From a virus, in the IMG/VR virus record IMGVR_UViG_3300037585_001448, positions 1 to 64,000 of that record: a stretch of DNA of 64,000 bases, one strand, 5' to 3'. The notes beneath the pieces are model-generated. The model searched no databases, was not told the DNA's origin, and was given only the letters and a program-made list of their open reading frames with translations. The translations under genes were made by a program, and so were the position numbers. Of the stretch, positions 1 to 7,527 are shown one piece after another (position 1 is the stretch's first letter; the number at the start of each line of letters is the position of its first letter).

Positions 1-127
1 TATCGCCGTTGAACTGGACATCCACATAGTCGTACCAGTTGCTTGTACCCAGCGAGGAGCGGGCCGAGATGGTCAAATACAGGTGGTCGTAGGACGACGG
101 GATGGTTGCCGAAGTCCATGACGCTGC
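1..127. repeat. Exact 127-bp repeat, copy 1 (probable assembly overlap)
   Basis: These 127 bases match 37807-37933 base for base. The match ends with a mismatch at base 128 (t here, a at 37934) and another at 134, after which identity resumes to about base 216. An identical block that starts at the first base of the window and is exactly 127 long is what a de Bruijn assembler run at k=127 leaves at a branch point or circular overlap. I infer the window start is the contig start. Confidence 0.85.
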
Positions 128-172
128 TGCGCCAGTGAGTTCTTCGTGGTCGATAACAGTGAAAGCAGCCAT
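1..172 (-). CDS. Tail-tip/fibre family protein, 5' part only (truncated by window edge)
   Basis: Reads minus from ATG at 172-170 off the left edge. The 57 visible codons are the same as the start of the 176-aa protein at 37448-37978, apart from the region with the two base differences. Its ATG overlaps the stop (TGA) of the 168-aa gene at 172-678 in an ATGA junction. If module A is circular, the rest of this gene is simply 37448-37806. It belongs to a paralogous family of roughly 170-195-aa proteins that closes the tail operon. The exact role is unknown, but position suggests a virion tip or adhesion component. Confidence 0.7.
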   Translation of the reverse strand, partial: MAAFTVIDHEELTGAAASWTSATIPSSYDHLYLTISARSSLGTSNWYDYVDVQFNGD

Positions 173-678
173 CAGGAACTATTCAATCCGTAGAGGGTGA
201 ACTCAGAACCACGCAGCGAGTTGTAAGAACCGTCAAGCGTGATGGTGTGAACCGCAGCGGTGGCATCCCACAAACCAGAGTGGACAAATAAATCGGCACC
301 AGTAGCGATCTTGGCTCCCGAAATAAACTGGCAAGTTGTGTTCTTGTTCGTGTTGGCATAGTCCAAGATGTCGGCTACGACAACGCCATAGTCGGCGGCT
401 GTTGAATCTCCACCCGTACCTTCCACACCCATAAGACCCGCCAAACCGCTCCAACCGCCTGCCGATACCGAACTAGCAGCCCCCAATATTCGGTGACTGG
501 TGTAGTTGGTACCTGTATCGCCATTGAATACAAGGGTGACGGAAGCGCGGTTGCTGGCTGATGTTCTGATGGAGCATCGCAGTTGCAGATGCTCATACGT
601 CGCAGGAATAGACGAGAACGTCACCGTCGCAGCATCAGCCTCCAAATACGTTGTGGAGATTGCTTCGATCACAGCCAT
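172..678 (-). CDS. Tail-tip/fibre family protein (168 aa)
   Basis: Paralog of the 171-aa protein at 37978-38493. Both begin MAVIEAI, share the segment TFSSIPATYEHLQLR near residue 20, FNGDTG near residue 52 and a DYANTNKNTTC segment, and both end in EFTLYGLNSS. The variable part lies between these anchors (about residues 36-50 and 60-100), as expected for a surface-exposed recognition domain. It overlaps both neighbours by 1-4 bases and is part of the minus-strand tail operon. No named domain was recognised. Adhesion is an inference from position and from the conserved-ends/variable-middle pattern. Confidence 0.65.
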   Translation of the reverse strand: MAVIEAISTTYLEADAATVTFSSIPATYEHLQLRCSIRTSASNRASVTLVFNGDTGTNYTSHRILGAASSVSAGGWSGLAGLMGVEGTGGDSTAADYGVVVADILDYANTNKNTTCQFISGAKIATGADLFVHSGLWDATAAVHTITLDGSYNSLRGSEFTLYGLNSS

Positions 679-1265
679 CAGGCCACCATCCTTGGCAAGA
701 TCCCGAACAGGGAAACCTGACTGCCAGCCAGCATGTTCTCCCCGTAAACCTCAAATACGTCGATCTCTGAGATCGGCGCCTGATTCCTCCAAGTAACAGC
801 CTCCAACCGAACCCGACCCGAACCGTCCATGTCCTCCGCAAGTTGGGCTATGGACGATGTGTATTTGCCACTGTTGATGTCGAAGATGCTGCACACCCCC
901 GATGCGAAAATGTTTGCCGTCACATTGTTGTTCGGAATGAAACCAAGGAACGTGTAGGTCGGCCCAGACGACTCCCCTGCACTGGCGCTGCTGCCATCTC
1001 CTGTGAGGAACTGCTGCCCGTAAATGGCACCAGAGTTGTTGTTGTACCGCATACCTAGATAGCCCTCGCCCGTAGCCGCTTTTGCGCTGCGGGCATACCA
1101 GACGACCATCAAATCCATGTATTGGGAGAAGTCCCCGACCTGCCCGTCGTCGGTTGAGGTGAACGTGATCGTGGCCGTATCCGACCCGAGTGTCGTCGTG
1201 CCGAGGCCGACCCATGCCTCACCGTCAGTGAGAACACCATCAACGATGTATGCGGGGTCAGCCAT
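678..1265 (-). CDS. Tail-tip/fibre family protein (195 aa)
   Basis: Same length and strongly similar to 38493-39080. Both start MADPAYIVDGVLTDGEAWV, carry STDDGQVGD and SQYMDL near residues 37-51, DINSGKY near residue 130 and end FGILPRMVA. The layout (a beta-rich opening, an N-containing turn, an aliphatic tail) resembles the 168/171/176-aa family, so it may be a distant paralog. It lies between the glycine-rich protein gene and the 168-aa gene with 1-base overlaps. Function not established; probably an exposed tail component. Confidence 0.65.
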   Translation of the reverse strand: MADPAYIVDGVLTDGEAWVGLGTTTLGSDTATITFTSTDDGQVGDFSQYMDLMVVWYARSAKAATGEGYLGMRYNNNSGAIYGQQFLTGDGSSASAGESSGPTYTFLGFIPNNNVTANIFASGVCSIFDINSGKYTSSIAQLAEDMDGSGRVRLEAVTWRNQAPISEIDVFEVYGENMLAGSQVSLFGILPRMVA

Positions 1266-2236
1266 TATGCGACCGCGTATCTGATGATGACAATGCCCGC
1301 AGCACCGTCCTTGCCCGTTGCCACGACGCCTGAGTCAGAACCATTGCCGCCGCCGCCTGAACCCGAGTTTACGACACCGCCAGTCGGCAACCCAGCCGAA
1401 CCAGTACCACCTCCACCCGTACCTCCCGCTGCCCAAGTACCCCCTGCAGCGCCGCCGCCACCAGCGTAAACAGCGGTCGTGTGACCTGACGAGTTCCCGA
1501 TCCCGATGTAGGTGGCCCCGTTACCGCCTTCGCCACCGTGAGCGGCACCCCTCGCTTGGGCGTCTTGTCCAGCGGCACCCGCGCCGCCACCGCCGCCGCC
1601 TGCACGGGTGCTAGCATCATTTTCGGAACCGTCACCGCCAGCGTTTCCTGTGCCTACACCCGATGCCAGACCGCCAGTCGAACCGCCTGACACGGTGCCA
1701 CCGCCACCACCTGAACCACCCGCTGGGACGGTGCCTCCGACGGTGCCTCCACCGCCGCCACCGCCACCACCGTCACCTGTAGCGCCGAAAGCCGTTGAAT
1801 CGGTGCCAGAGCCGCCATTCGCTGCGCTGGCTGCTGCACCGCCTGTCCCGACGACAATCGTGTACGTCCCAGCACTCACAGCGAACGCCCCGCTCGTCAC
1901 GGTTGATCCAGCACCCCCACCGCCAGCCATCCCATACGCAGTAGCGGTCTTGCCACCGCCAGCACCCCCGCCTGCGACTACGAGATACTCCACATCAGCC
2001 GCACCGCTGGCAACATAGAACTTGCCTGAACCACGGAACGTATGAACCCTGTAGGTGGTCCCCGAGTCGACGTACTGGGTGATGATCCCACCAAACGCCG
2101 TCAAACCAGCAGCACCGAACAGGCCGCCATTCAGCCAGGTAGACGTAGCCGTCGAAGGCCACGCCTTAGGCGTACTCCTGTTCCCCCGCCAGTTGGAAAC
2201 AGCGGTAGACGGGTTGGTGCGATCCTGACGAAACAT
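1265..2236 (-). CDS. Glycine-rich tail fibre/adhesin-like protein (323 aa)
   Basis: The N-terminal 41 residues (MFRQDRTNPSTAVSNWRG onward) are shared with 39080-40045. Next comes a beta segment (YRVHTFRGSGKFYVASG) and then about 220 residues that are mostly Gly, Ala, Ser and Thr, ending GIVIIRYAVA. The EYLVVAGGG opening and IVIIRY closing strand are typical of the glycine-rich domain found in phage adhesins and fibre tips, where Gly runs pack as polyglycine helices. Likely exposed at the tail tip for receptor contact. The antisense strand gives long proline-rich open frames, which are shadows. Confidence 0.7.
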   Translation of the reverse strand: MFRQDRTNPSTAVSNWRGNRSTPKAWPSTATSTWLNGGLFGAAGLTAFGGIITQYVDSGTTYRVHTFRGSGKFYVASGAADVEYLVVAGGGAGGGKTATAYGMAGGGGAGSTVTSGAFAVSAGTYTIVVGTGGAAASAANGGSGTDSTAFGATGDGGGGGGGGGTVGGTVPAGGSGGGGGTVSGGSTGGLASGVGTGNAGGDGSENDASTRAGGGGGGAGAAGQDAQARGAAHGGEGGNGATYIGIGNSSGHTTAVYAGGGGAAGGTWAAGGTGGGGTGSAGLPTGGVVNSGSGGGGNGSDSGVVATGKDGAAGIVIIRYAVA

Positions 2237-2239
2237 TTA

Positions 2240-2593
2240 TCAGGCAGTAATACGGTTGACGTACCCGTTTATCATCACCACATTCGCCGCAGCGGCAAAC
2301 GCCTTGATGACAAGACCGTTCTGCAACAGCAGACCCGGACACACAAGCACCCACCCTGCCTCAGCAGCAATGGTGACCTCTGTCAGATCGTCGGGTGAAG
2401 TAACGCCGCCGTATTCGATGGTTAGTTTCCTGTCCGTCGAATCGGTGTTGCAGGCGTACAGCCATACTTCGTCCAGATCAGATGTGCCTGCGACAGCGGT
2501 ATGGATGGTTGTTCCTGCCGTGGCGGTGGGTACAACCTTGATGTTCTTGCCTGTCGTGCCACCAGACAGTTTGACCTTTGAGTATGTTGCCAT
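2240..2593 (-). CDS. Small virion-associated protein (117 aa)
   Basis: Homolog of the 121-aa protein at 40049-40414: MAT(Y/F)xKxKLSG start, GTTIHT, DE(V/I)WLYAxNT, TSP(D/N)DLxEVTI, (V/A)xPGLLL, then a conserved GYVN(R/Q)ITA end. ATG at 2593 has AAGGAAAG about 5 bases upstream. In both modules it precedes the glycine-rich fibre gene, so the pair moves as one cassette. The compact all-beta pattern suggests a capsid- or tail-decoration fold. Function unknown. Confidence 0.6.
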   Translation of the reverse strand: MATYSKVKLSGGTTGKNIKVVPTATAGTTIHTAVAGTSDLDEVWLYACNTDSTDRKLTIEYGGVTSPDDLTEVTIAAEAGWVLVCPGLLLQNGLVIKAFAAAANVVMINGYVNRITA

Positions 2594-2602
2594 TATCTTT
2601 CC

Positions 2603-2977
2603 TTAATTGAAGACAGTGTTGGATAGAATATCGTTGGCGTTGCCGTCGCCCTGAAGGGAGACAGTTCCCGTAGCATCAGGGAGAGTAATCGTCCGATCCG
2701 CAGTCGGATCAGTAACATTGATGTCAGTCTCGTATGCGTTAGCGGTTGAACCCTCAAACTTGATAACAGGATTCGACCCGTCGATCTTGATACCAGCAGC
2801 AAACGTCGCCAACTCCGAAACAGACAACGTGCCCTGAACGGTCGTCAACGAACCCGACGCAGAAAGAAACGGTGTCCCAGTAGCCCACGAAACAACATCC
2901 GTGAAGTTAGTGTTCATCTGGGACGCCACAATCGATGTGCCAGCACTGAACGAATTCGTGACGTTCAAAGCAGCCAT
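2603..2977 (-). CDS. Tail fibre N-terminal-type protein (124 aa)
   Basis: The open frame reaches back to 3028, but ATG at 2977 is preferred because it overlaps the TAA of the upstream gene (TAATG). Starts MAALNVTNSFSAGTSIVASQ and contains VTDPTADRTITLPDATGTVS near residues 95-115, a repeat unit common in the stalks of phage tail fibres from aquatic phages. Position after the nozzle-like gene and before the fibre cassette supports a fibre or fibre-attachment role in the module A short tail. Confidence 0.6.
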   Translation of the reverse strand: MAALNVTNSFSAGTSIVASQMNTNFTDVVSWATGTPFLSASGSLTTVQGTLSVSELATFAAGIKIDGSNPVIKFEGSTANAYETDINVTDPTADRTITLPDATGTVSLQGDGNANDILSNTVFN

Positions 2978-4668
2978 TAACGGATTCTCCTTGTCCTGTA
3001 CATAGCCACAGCGGAAGTTAGGCCCCATGTCCCTCGGTTGCCAATGGCAGGAGAAACACTGAACCTTAAACTAATAGCCTTGGCTGTCCCAGCCGTCGGC
3101 CAACGGAAGAACTTGTAAATGTTCGATGTGCCCCCCGCAGCCCACTCATCCACATCCCACTTGGCCGTATCCCACAGTGCCGTAGTCGTCACACCAACGA
3201 TAGATTGGCTCTGCGACACCGCCTCCGTACTCAAATCGTAATCCTTATAGATGCCCATACGGACAGTCAACGTGTTGTCCGCCAACATGACCGTGCGCGT
3301 CTTACCCCAACGCTTAGTAAACGTGGGTCGATTACCAATAAACCAGCCCGTCTGATAGAACGACTGGATCTCCGTACCTGTCGTCCCGTCATAATCGTCA
3401 ACGTCTTCGTCAACGTCCACTTTGGAAACACGGGTAAAAGCCGCCGTAGCATCCACCACCGAAGTCACAGCCAACCCCAAATGAGCGGCACCCGTCGGAC
3501 GGTACGCCAACAAAGAACGGGCATTAATGTCGTACCGTGCCCAAGCGCCCGACTGCCCCAACGACGGATCCCACATAAACGTATTGCGCCTGTTTGCCTG
3601 ATCCGACCCGGCCAGATTGTCACCCGACTGATAGTCCACAGACAGCCACAGTTTCTCATCAAACCACATCATAGACGGGGCTGTACCCAACGTCAGCGTC
3701 GACCCGTCATCCAACGCAGGCTTGAGGCGTTCAAACGCCCACGCCAAATCATCGTAAGACAACAAGTAGACGCCGTCTTCGGCATACCAGAAAAAGATTC
3801 CCACCGTTGAAGCGATAGGGCTGGTTCCGTTGCGGCATCCTGCCGCACGGGTAATGTTCCGAACCTCAAACGAGTCCCTGCTGAACCCGTAGATGGCGTA
3901 CACGCTGTTCTGCTTGAATACCAGTAGACGATCAGCGTCGGGGATAATGGCCGTTATGAAGTCGCCATCTTCGCCGATATCGATGTCGATGAAGTCGGTG
4001 GCTGTCCAGTTCTCCGCATCGTTCACCTCAGAAAACCTGACACGGTTTTTGTATGCCGTCCCCGACTCCGTTGTGTAGGCCACCCACACGAACTGTCCCC
4101 ATGTGGCAAGATAGCGTGCCGCTGGAAAGTGGCCGTCCGAAGCGTCAATGTCCGGCGTCAACGTGGTCGCATTGTTCGATCCAGACCATCTGACCGCCGA
4201 CTTGGTGCCTTCGCTACTCAGCAGGCTCCCGTTGGAAAGGTAAGTGTATTCGTTGAACGTGACACTGGCTGGAGGCTGAACCCCAGCGAATACGACCGTC
4301 CCAGCCGCCGAGGCGACCGCCGTGCCCCCAAAGTTCCCCGATGCCCCGTTGTTCCAGTACAACTTGGAGTTGCCGCTGTCTTTAACGGAAGCCAAAATCT
4401 GGTTAACGGAAGCGTCAGAATGCTGGTAGATGCCGTAAATCTGATCGGCTAAAGCAGTCCCGTTCAAAGCGTCAATGGCGTTGCGGCGCGACACGCCGCC
4501 ACGCGGATCAACGTCCACGTTCAGCAACGCCGGGGACTCGCTTGGGGCCAGATTGAACTGGTCTGCCCTGAGGTTCAAACCGCCCGTAAAATCGGCACGT
4601 TCGTCGTAACGGTACGGTTCAGCGTACCCCGTGTTTCTAAAACCAGCGGCGGGGAGGGTGAAAGCCAC
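2977..4668 (-). CDS. Tail nozzle-like protein (about 563 aa)
   Basis: GTG at 4668 is chosen: it follows the upstream stop (4671-4673) and has GGGAG five bases before it. The longer frame to 4722 would begin with TTG inside the adaptor gene. The protein has repeated W/Y-rich beta segments (YLSNGSL, QFVWVAY, RVRFSEVN, NSVYAIYGF, GIFFWYAEDGVYLL) as in beta-propeller nozzle proteins that close the tail of T7/P22-type phages, and an N-terminal NLRADQFNLAPSESPALLNVD. It sits right after the adaptor gene, as gp12 follows gp11 in T7. The assignment rests on position and fold-like pattern. Confidence 0.65.
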   Translation of the reverse strand: MAFTLPAAGFRNTGYAEPYRYDERADFTGGLNLRADQFNLAPSESPALLNVDVDPRGGVSRRNAIDALNGTALADQIYGIYQHSDASVNQILASVKDSGNSKLYWNNGASGNFGGTAVASAAGTVVFAGVQPPASVTFNEYTYLSNGSLLSSEGTKSAVRWSGSNNATTLTPDIDASDGHFPAARYLATWGQFVWVAYTTESGTAYKNRVRFSEVNDAENWTATDFIDIDIGEDGDFITAIIPDADRLLVFKQNSVYAIYGFSRDSFEVRNITRAAGCRNGTSPIASTVGIFFWYAEDGVYLLSYDDLAWAFERLKPALDDGSTLTLGTAPSMMWFDEKLWLSVDYQSGDNLAGSDQANRRNTFMWDPSLGQSGAWARYDINARSLLAYRPTGAAHLGLAVTSVVDATAAFTRVSKVDVDEDVDDYDGTTGTEIQSFYQTGWFIGNRPTFTKRWGKTRTVMLADNTLTVRMGIYKDYDLSTEAVSQSQSIVGVTTTALWDTAKWDVDEWAAGGTSNIYKFFRWPTAGTAKAISLRFSVSPAIGNRGTWGLTSAVAMYRTRRIR

Positions 4669-4670
4669 CG

Positions 4671-5468
4671 CTACTCCCACGAATAGCGTAGACGGGCAGG
4701 CAGGAACGTTTGTGACCGCCAACGTGAAGCGTTGTTCGAATTGAGCAGCAGTGGTTGTGGGGCAGGCGAGTCTTCAAACCGTGCCCGCAAGTTTTCCAGT
4801 TCTCCTTGGAACAGGGCAAAGTATTGGTTGCCCATTCCGGAGTCTTCCTGCTGCTGATATGCCCGATATGTCACATACAACGTAAGAACGTTGTCGAAAG
4901 GATTGGGCCAATCGGGGGTGTCTGCGTCCGCTATACCAGCGCGATAGATGGCAGAGTTGCCGCCGAAATCGATGGCGTTACGGTATCCGCGGGCGTAAAC
5001 AGTGATTGCTTCCGAAGGGGTGGGGTACAGTCTGATCTGTAACGCGCCGCCCTGATTTCCCCACATGGACCAGTACCACGGGTCACCCGTCGTGTTGGCG
5101 TTGAGCGGGTAGACGATGTCGCCAGCGTCTCGTCCAATAAACTCCAACACATGGTCGTCGGTTCGCAGGGCCGCTACTTCCCGTATCCCCGGCGTTTTCG
5201 GGGCGGAAGCCCCGGAGAACGTTACTGCGTCGTGGACGAGTTGAACGCCTGTGGACGCATTCGATCCCACATCGGCTAACGAATAGTCCTTTGTGGAAGC
5301 AACGGTGTCGAAGGTTACACCCACCTCGTAGAACGGCCACCGTTTTTCCGAATATACAACGAGGTTGTAGCCCTCCCTGATGAACGTATTCAGGACGGAG
5401 TCAGAAATGTCTGTTGAATCGATGTCAACTACGTTGCGGACATAGTCACGCATTTCGCTTAGTTGCAC
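4671..5468 (-). CDS. Head-to-tail adaptor protein (265 aa)
   Basis: The N-terminal helical segment MRDYVRNVVDIDSTDISDSV followed by LNTFIREGYNLV and RWPFYE is characteristic of podovirus adaptor (gatekeeper, gp11-like) proteins that bind under the portal. Central beta part includes DPWYWSMWG and RLYPTP. The C-terminal helix carries YRAYQQQEDSGMGNQY and a FQGELENL segment. GTG at 5468 (AAGG seven bases upstream) is used; ATG at 5453 is an alternative. Lies between a small Cys-rich gene and the nozzle-like gene. Confidence 0.72.
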   Translation of the reverse strand: MQLSEMRDYVRNVVDIDSTDISDSVLNTFIREGYNLVVYSEKRWPFYEVGVTFDTVASTKDYSLADVGSNASTGVQLVHDAVTFSGASAPKTPGIREVAALRTDDHVLEFIGRDAGDIVYPLNANTTGDPWYWSMWGNQGGALQIRLYPTPSEAITVYARGYRNAIDFGGNSAIYRAGIADADTPDWPNPFDNVLTLYVTYRAYQQQEDSGMGNQYFALFQGELENLRARFEDSPAPQPLLLNSNNASRWRSQTFLPARLRYSWE

Positions 5469-5477
5469 AAAACGGCC

Positions 5478-5735
5478 TTACGTCGTGTGGAAAACGCAGG
5501 TGTCTGTGTCCCCGATCGGGCGCCCCTTGCAGGGGTTTCCGTTCTTAGTGGTGACGACACAGATCGGAGAAGGCGCCGCCACGGGAGGTTCATGGGTGGG
5601 GGTGGGGTTCACGCGTTGCACACGCCTGCCCTGCCCAATGGGGGGGCTTGCGGGGTTGAGCGTCTTATAGTTTCCCGCAGGTTCACCTGCAGGGCGCTGA
5701 CCCTGTTTGTATGCGTATGCGAAACCCCGTGCCAT
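5478..5735 (-). CDS. Small C-terminal Cys/His motif protein (85 aa)
   Basis: ATG at 5735 has GGGAGG close upstream. The proline-rich N-terminal half is followed by a C-terminal motif CVVTTKNGNPCKGRP then DTDTCVFH, giving a C-x8-C-x10-C-x2-H spacing that can bind zinc. Short proteins with this ending are frequent in phages of high-GC Gram-positive hosts, with unknown function. It lies between the major capsid and adaptor genes and so is probably translated late, but I cannot say if it is a virion component. Confidence 0.6.
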   Translation of the reverse strand: MARGFAYAYKQGQRPAGEPAGNYKTLNPASPPIGQGRRVQRVNPTPTHEPPVAAPSPICVVTTKNGNPCKGRPIGDTDTCVFHTT

Positions 5736-5759
5736 GATACCTCCCGTAGCGGCAGCCGA

Positions 5760-6701
5760 CTAGCCGTTGGTGATGCCGTGCAAACGTCCCTGACGGGCGC
5801 GGTTGCTGACGGTCAACTGGCCATAGCAAAGCAACTGTGAGAACACAGCGTCCTGATTCGTTGGACGCACGAACGGCGTCGGCTTGAACCAGACATCACT
5901 ATGGGCCACCAACTGGAGGTACTTCGTGTTGAGGAAGTACATTTCGTTGGCAGGGCACGAATCATCAAACGTGATGGGTGCGCCCTTGAACAGCAGGTTC
6001 TGGAACCCGCCATCAGCCATGTCGGTATCCGTGTAACGGATCTGGTCAACCAGCAATGCCTCATAGGCTTCGTAACTCTGCCTACGGCCCATGATGATTG
6101 TCGGCTGGTCGTTGCCAACCGAAATGGTGTTGTACATGGAAGCCATGCCAGCCTGCGTAAGCACGCCGCCAAGGTTGGTCTGGGTTGGTCCCCAGAACGA
6201 GTTGCCAGCAGCGCCGGGGTTGATACCACCCACGGTGCTTCCAGAAACAAGGCTCTGAATGCCCTCCCAATCCTTGCCACCGTTGCCTGAGCCGTCAGCC
6301 CAGAACATGGTGTTCATGTTTTCGATAACGGATTCCTGCGTCTGGAAAATCTTGCCTTCCAGCAGATCAATGATCTGTGCCTCACCGTTATTCTTGGCTT
6401 CCTCAATACCGCTGATGGTAACGGTGGCAGCGTACTGGCCCCATGAATACTCAGCGGCCGAAATGCCTGTCTGAGCCGTCACGGAAATAGTATCTGTGCC
6501 GCTGTATGAACCAGCAGTTGAGTTTGTCCCATAAATGATTGGGACTACGATATTCGCACCACCCGAAATGCGCCGAATCGTCTGACCGTTCGTCAGGGCA
6601 TAGAACAAAGGCCTAGCCGAGAAGATGTTGTCAGTAAGTTTCGGGACATAGTTTTTAAGGGTGGTAGACAGAATCTCGTCAAAATCAGCGTTACCCGCCA
6701 T
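5760..6701 (-). CDS. Major capsid protein, module A (313 aa)
   Basis: HK97-fold-type coat protein. The N-terminus DFDEILSTTLKNYVPKLTDN with IFSARPLFYAL is typical of coat proteins in podoviruses and other phages. The middle has a glycine-rich E-loop-like region (TNSTAGSYSGTDTI) and a spine-like helix with LLEGKIFQTQESVIENMN. Start ATG at 6701 has GAGG eight bases upstream. Directly downstream of the scaffold gene, the standard order portal-scaffold-coat. It is unrelated in sequence to the second coat protein at 50839-51786. Confidence 0.82.
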   Translation of the reverse strand: MAGNADFDEILSTTLKNYVPKLTDNIFSARPLFYALTNGQTIRRISGGANIVVPIIYGTNSTAGSYSGTDTISVTAQTGISAAEYSWGQYAATVTISGIEEAKNNGEAQIIDLLEGKIFQTQESVIENMNTMFWADGSGNGGKDWEGIQSLVSGSTVGGINPGAAGNSFWGPTQTNLGGVLTQAGMASMYNTISVGNDQPTIIMGRRQSYEAYEALLVDQIRYTDTDMADGGFQNLLFKGAPITFDDSCPANEMYFLNTKYLQLVAHSDVWFKPTPFVRPTNQDAVFSQLLCYGQLTVSNRARQGRLHGITNG

Positions 6702-6723
6702 GGTCTGTCACCTCGCTTTTCTG

Positions 6724-7455
6724 TTACGAAGCAAGTTCCCGCTTGGCGCTTTCAAACGCCTCACGGATGGAAGAAACCTTTGCTGGAGCAGCCTGAGAGG
6801 AACCCGCTTGCTTCGACCCCGAAGGGGTCACCACACTCGCATCCCGTTTCGCCTCCGTACGCTCCTGCTCTTTCTCCAACTTCTGCGCCCGCCGCGACAC
6901 ATCGTCATAACGCATATGTGTCAATGCCGCCTCAAGATTCGTAATCTTGTTGGCTAACGCATGTTGGAAAAGATCCTGAGCGTCGAAATCGCCGTACTGC
7001 CCTTTCAAGTTTTCGACTTGCTTCTCTACCTGTTGTCGTCTGTGAACGCGGTCCTGTGCCGCCAACTTCTGCTCCAGTCCACGAATACGATCTTCGGTAG
7101 GGTCAGGGGTTTCATCACCCCATGCCGCACCGTAGGGATCAACCTCAGCCGCCTTGGGCGCCTGCCTAGTCGAAACCCCGAACGCATCCGCCAACGCTGA
7201 CATCGTCCCTTCCGGGTCCGATTCCAACGAAGTGACTATCGCTTCGGCTTGCTGCAACCTTTTGCGTTCGGATGCCAGTTCCTGCGTCTTACGGGTGTAA
7301 TCCGACTGTCGCTGGTATCCATCCCGAAGTTCCTCAAGGCTGACCTGCTCTTCTAAACCATCCACCTTCACGGTGTACGATTCAGCAGGTTCCTCCGAAA
7401 CCCCAACCGAAGAATCCGGACTATCCACCTCGGTGGGTTCCGTTGCATCTTCCAT
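6724..7455 (-). CDS. Scaffolding protein, module A (243 aa)
   Basis: ATG at 7455 is chosen since AGGAGG lies seven bases upstream; the open frame extends to 7512 without a better site. The protein is acidic at the N-terminus (MEDATEPTEVDSPDSSVG), then strongly helical and charged with Q/E/R-rich coiled coil (residues about 45-80 and 125-215), and ends with a basic helix SIREAFESAKRELAS. Such a charged, helical protein between portal and coat is the usual scaffold that nucleates procapsid assembly and is later removed. Confidence 0.75.
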   Translation of the reverse strand: MEDATEPTEVDSPDSSVGVSEEPAESYTVKVDGLEEQVSLEELRDGYQRQSDYTRKTQELASERKRLQQAEAIVTSLESDPEGTMSALADAFGVSTRQAPKAAEVDPYGAAWGDETPDPTEDRIRGLEQKLAAQDRVHRRQQVEKQVENLKGQYGDFDAQDLFQHALANKITNLEAALTHMRYDDVSRRAQKLEKEQERTEAKRDASVVTPSGSKQAGSSQAAPAKVSSIREAFESAKRELAS

Positions 7456-7527
7456 TTTATTGCCTCCTGAGAGTTCGCCTATTGAGCGACTGCTCTCTTC
7501 TACTAGGGACACTCTGTCCCAATCGAT

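Noticed and set aside
1284-2018. Proline-rich plus-strand frames opposite the glycine-rich fibre gene
   Set aside because: Gly codons read as Pro in antisense. The frames are artefacts of the low-complexity region.
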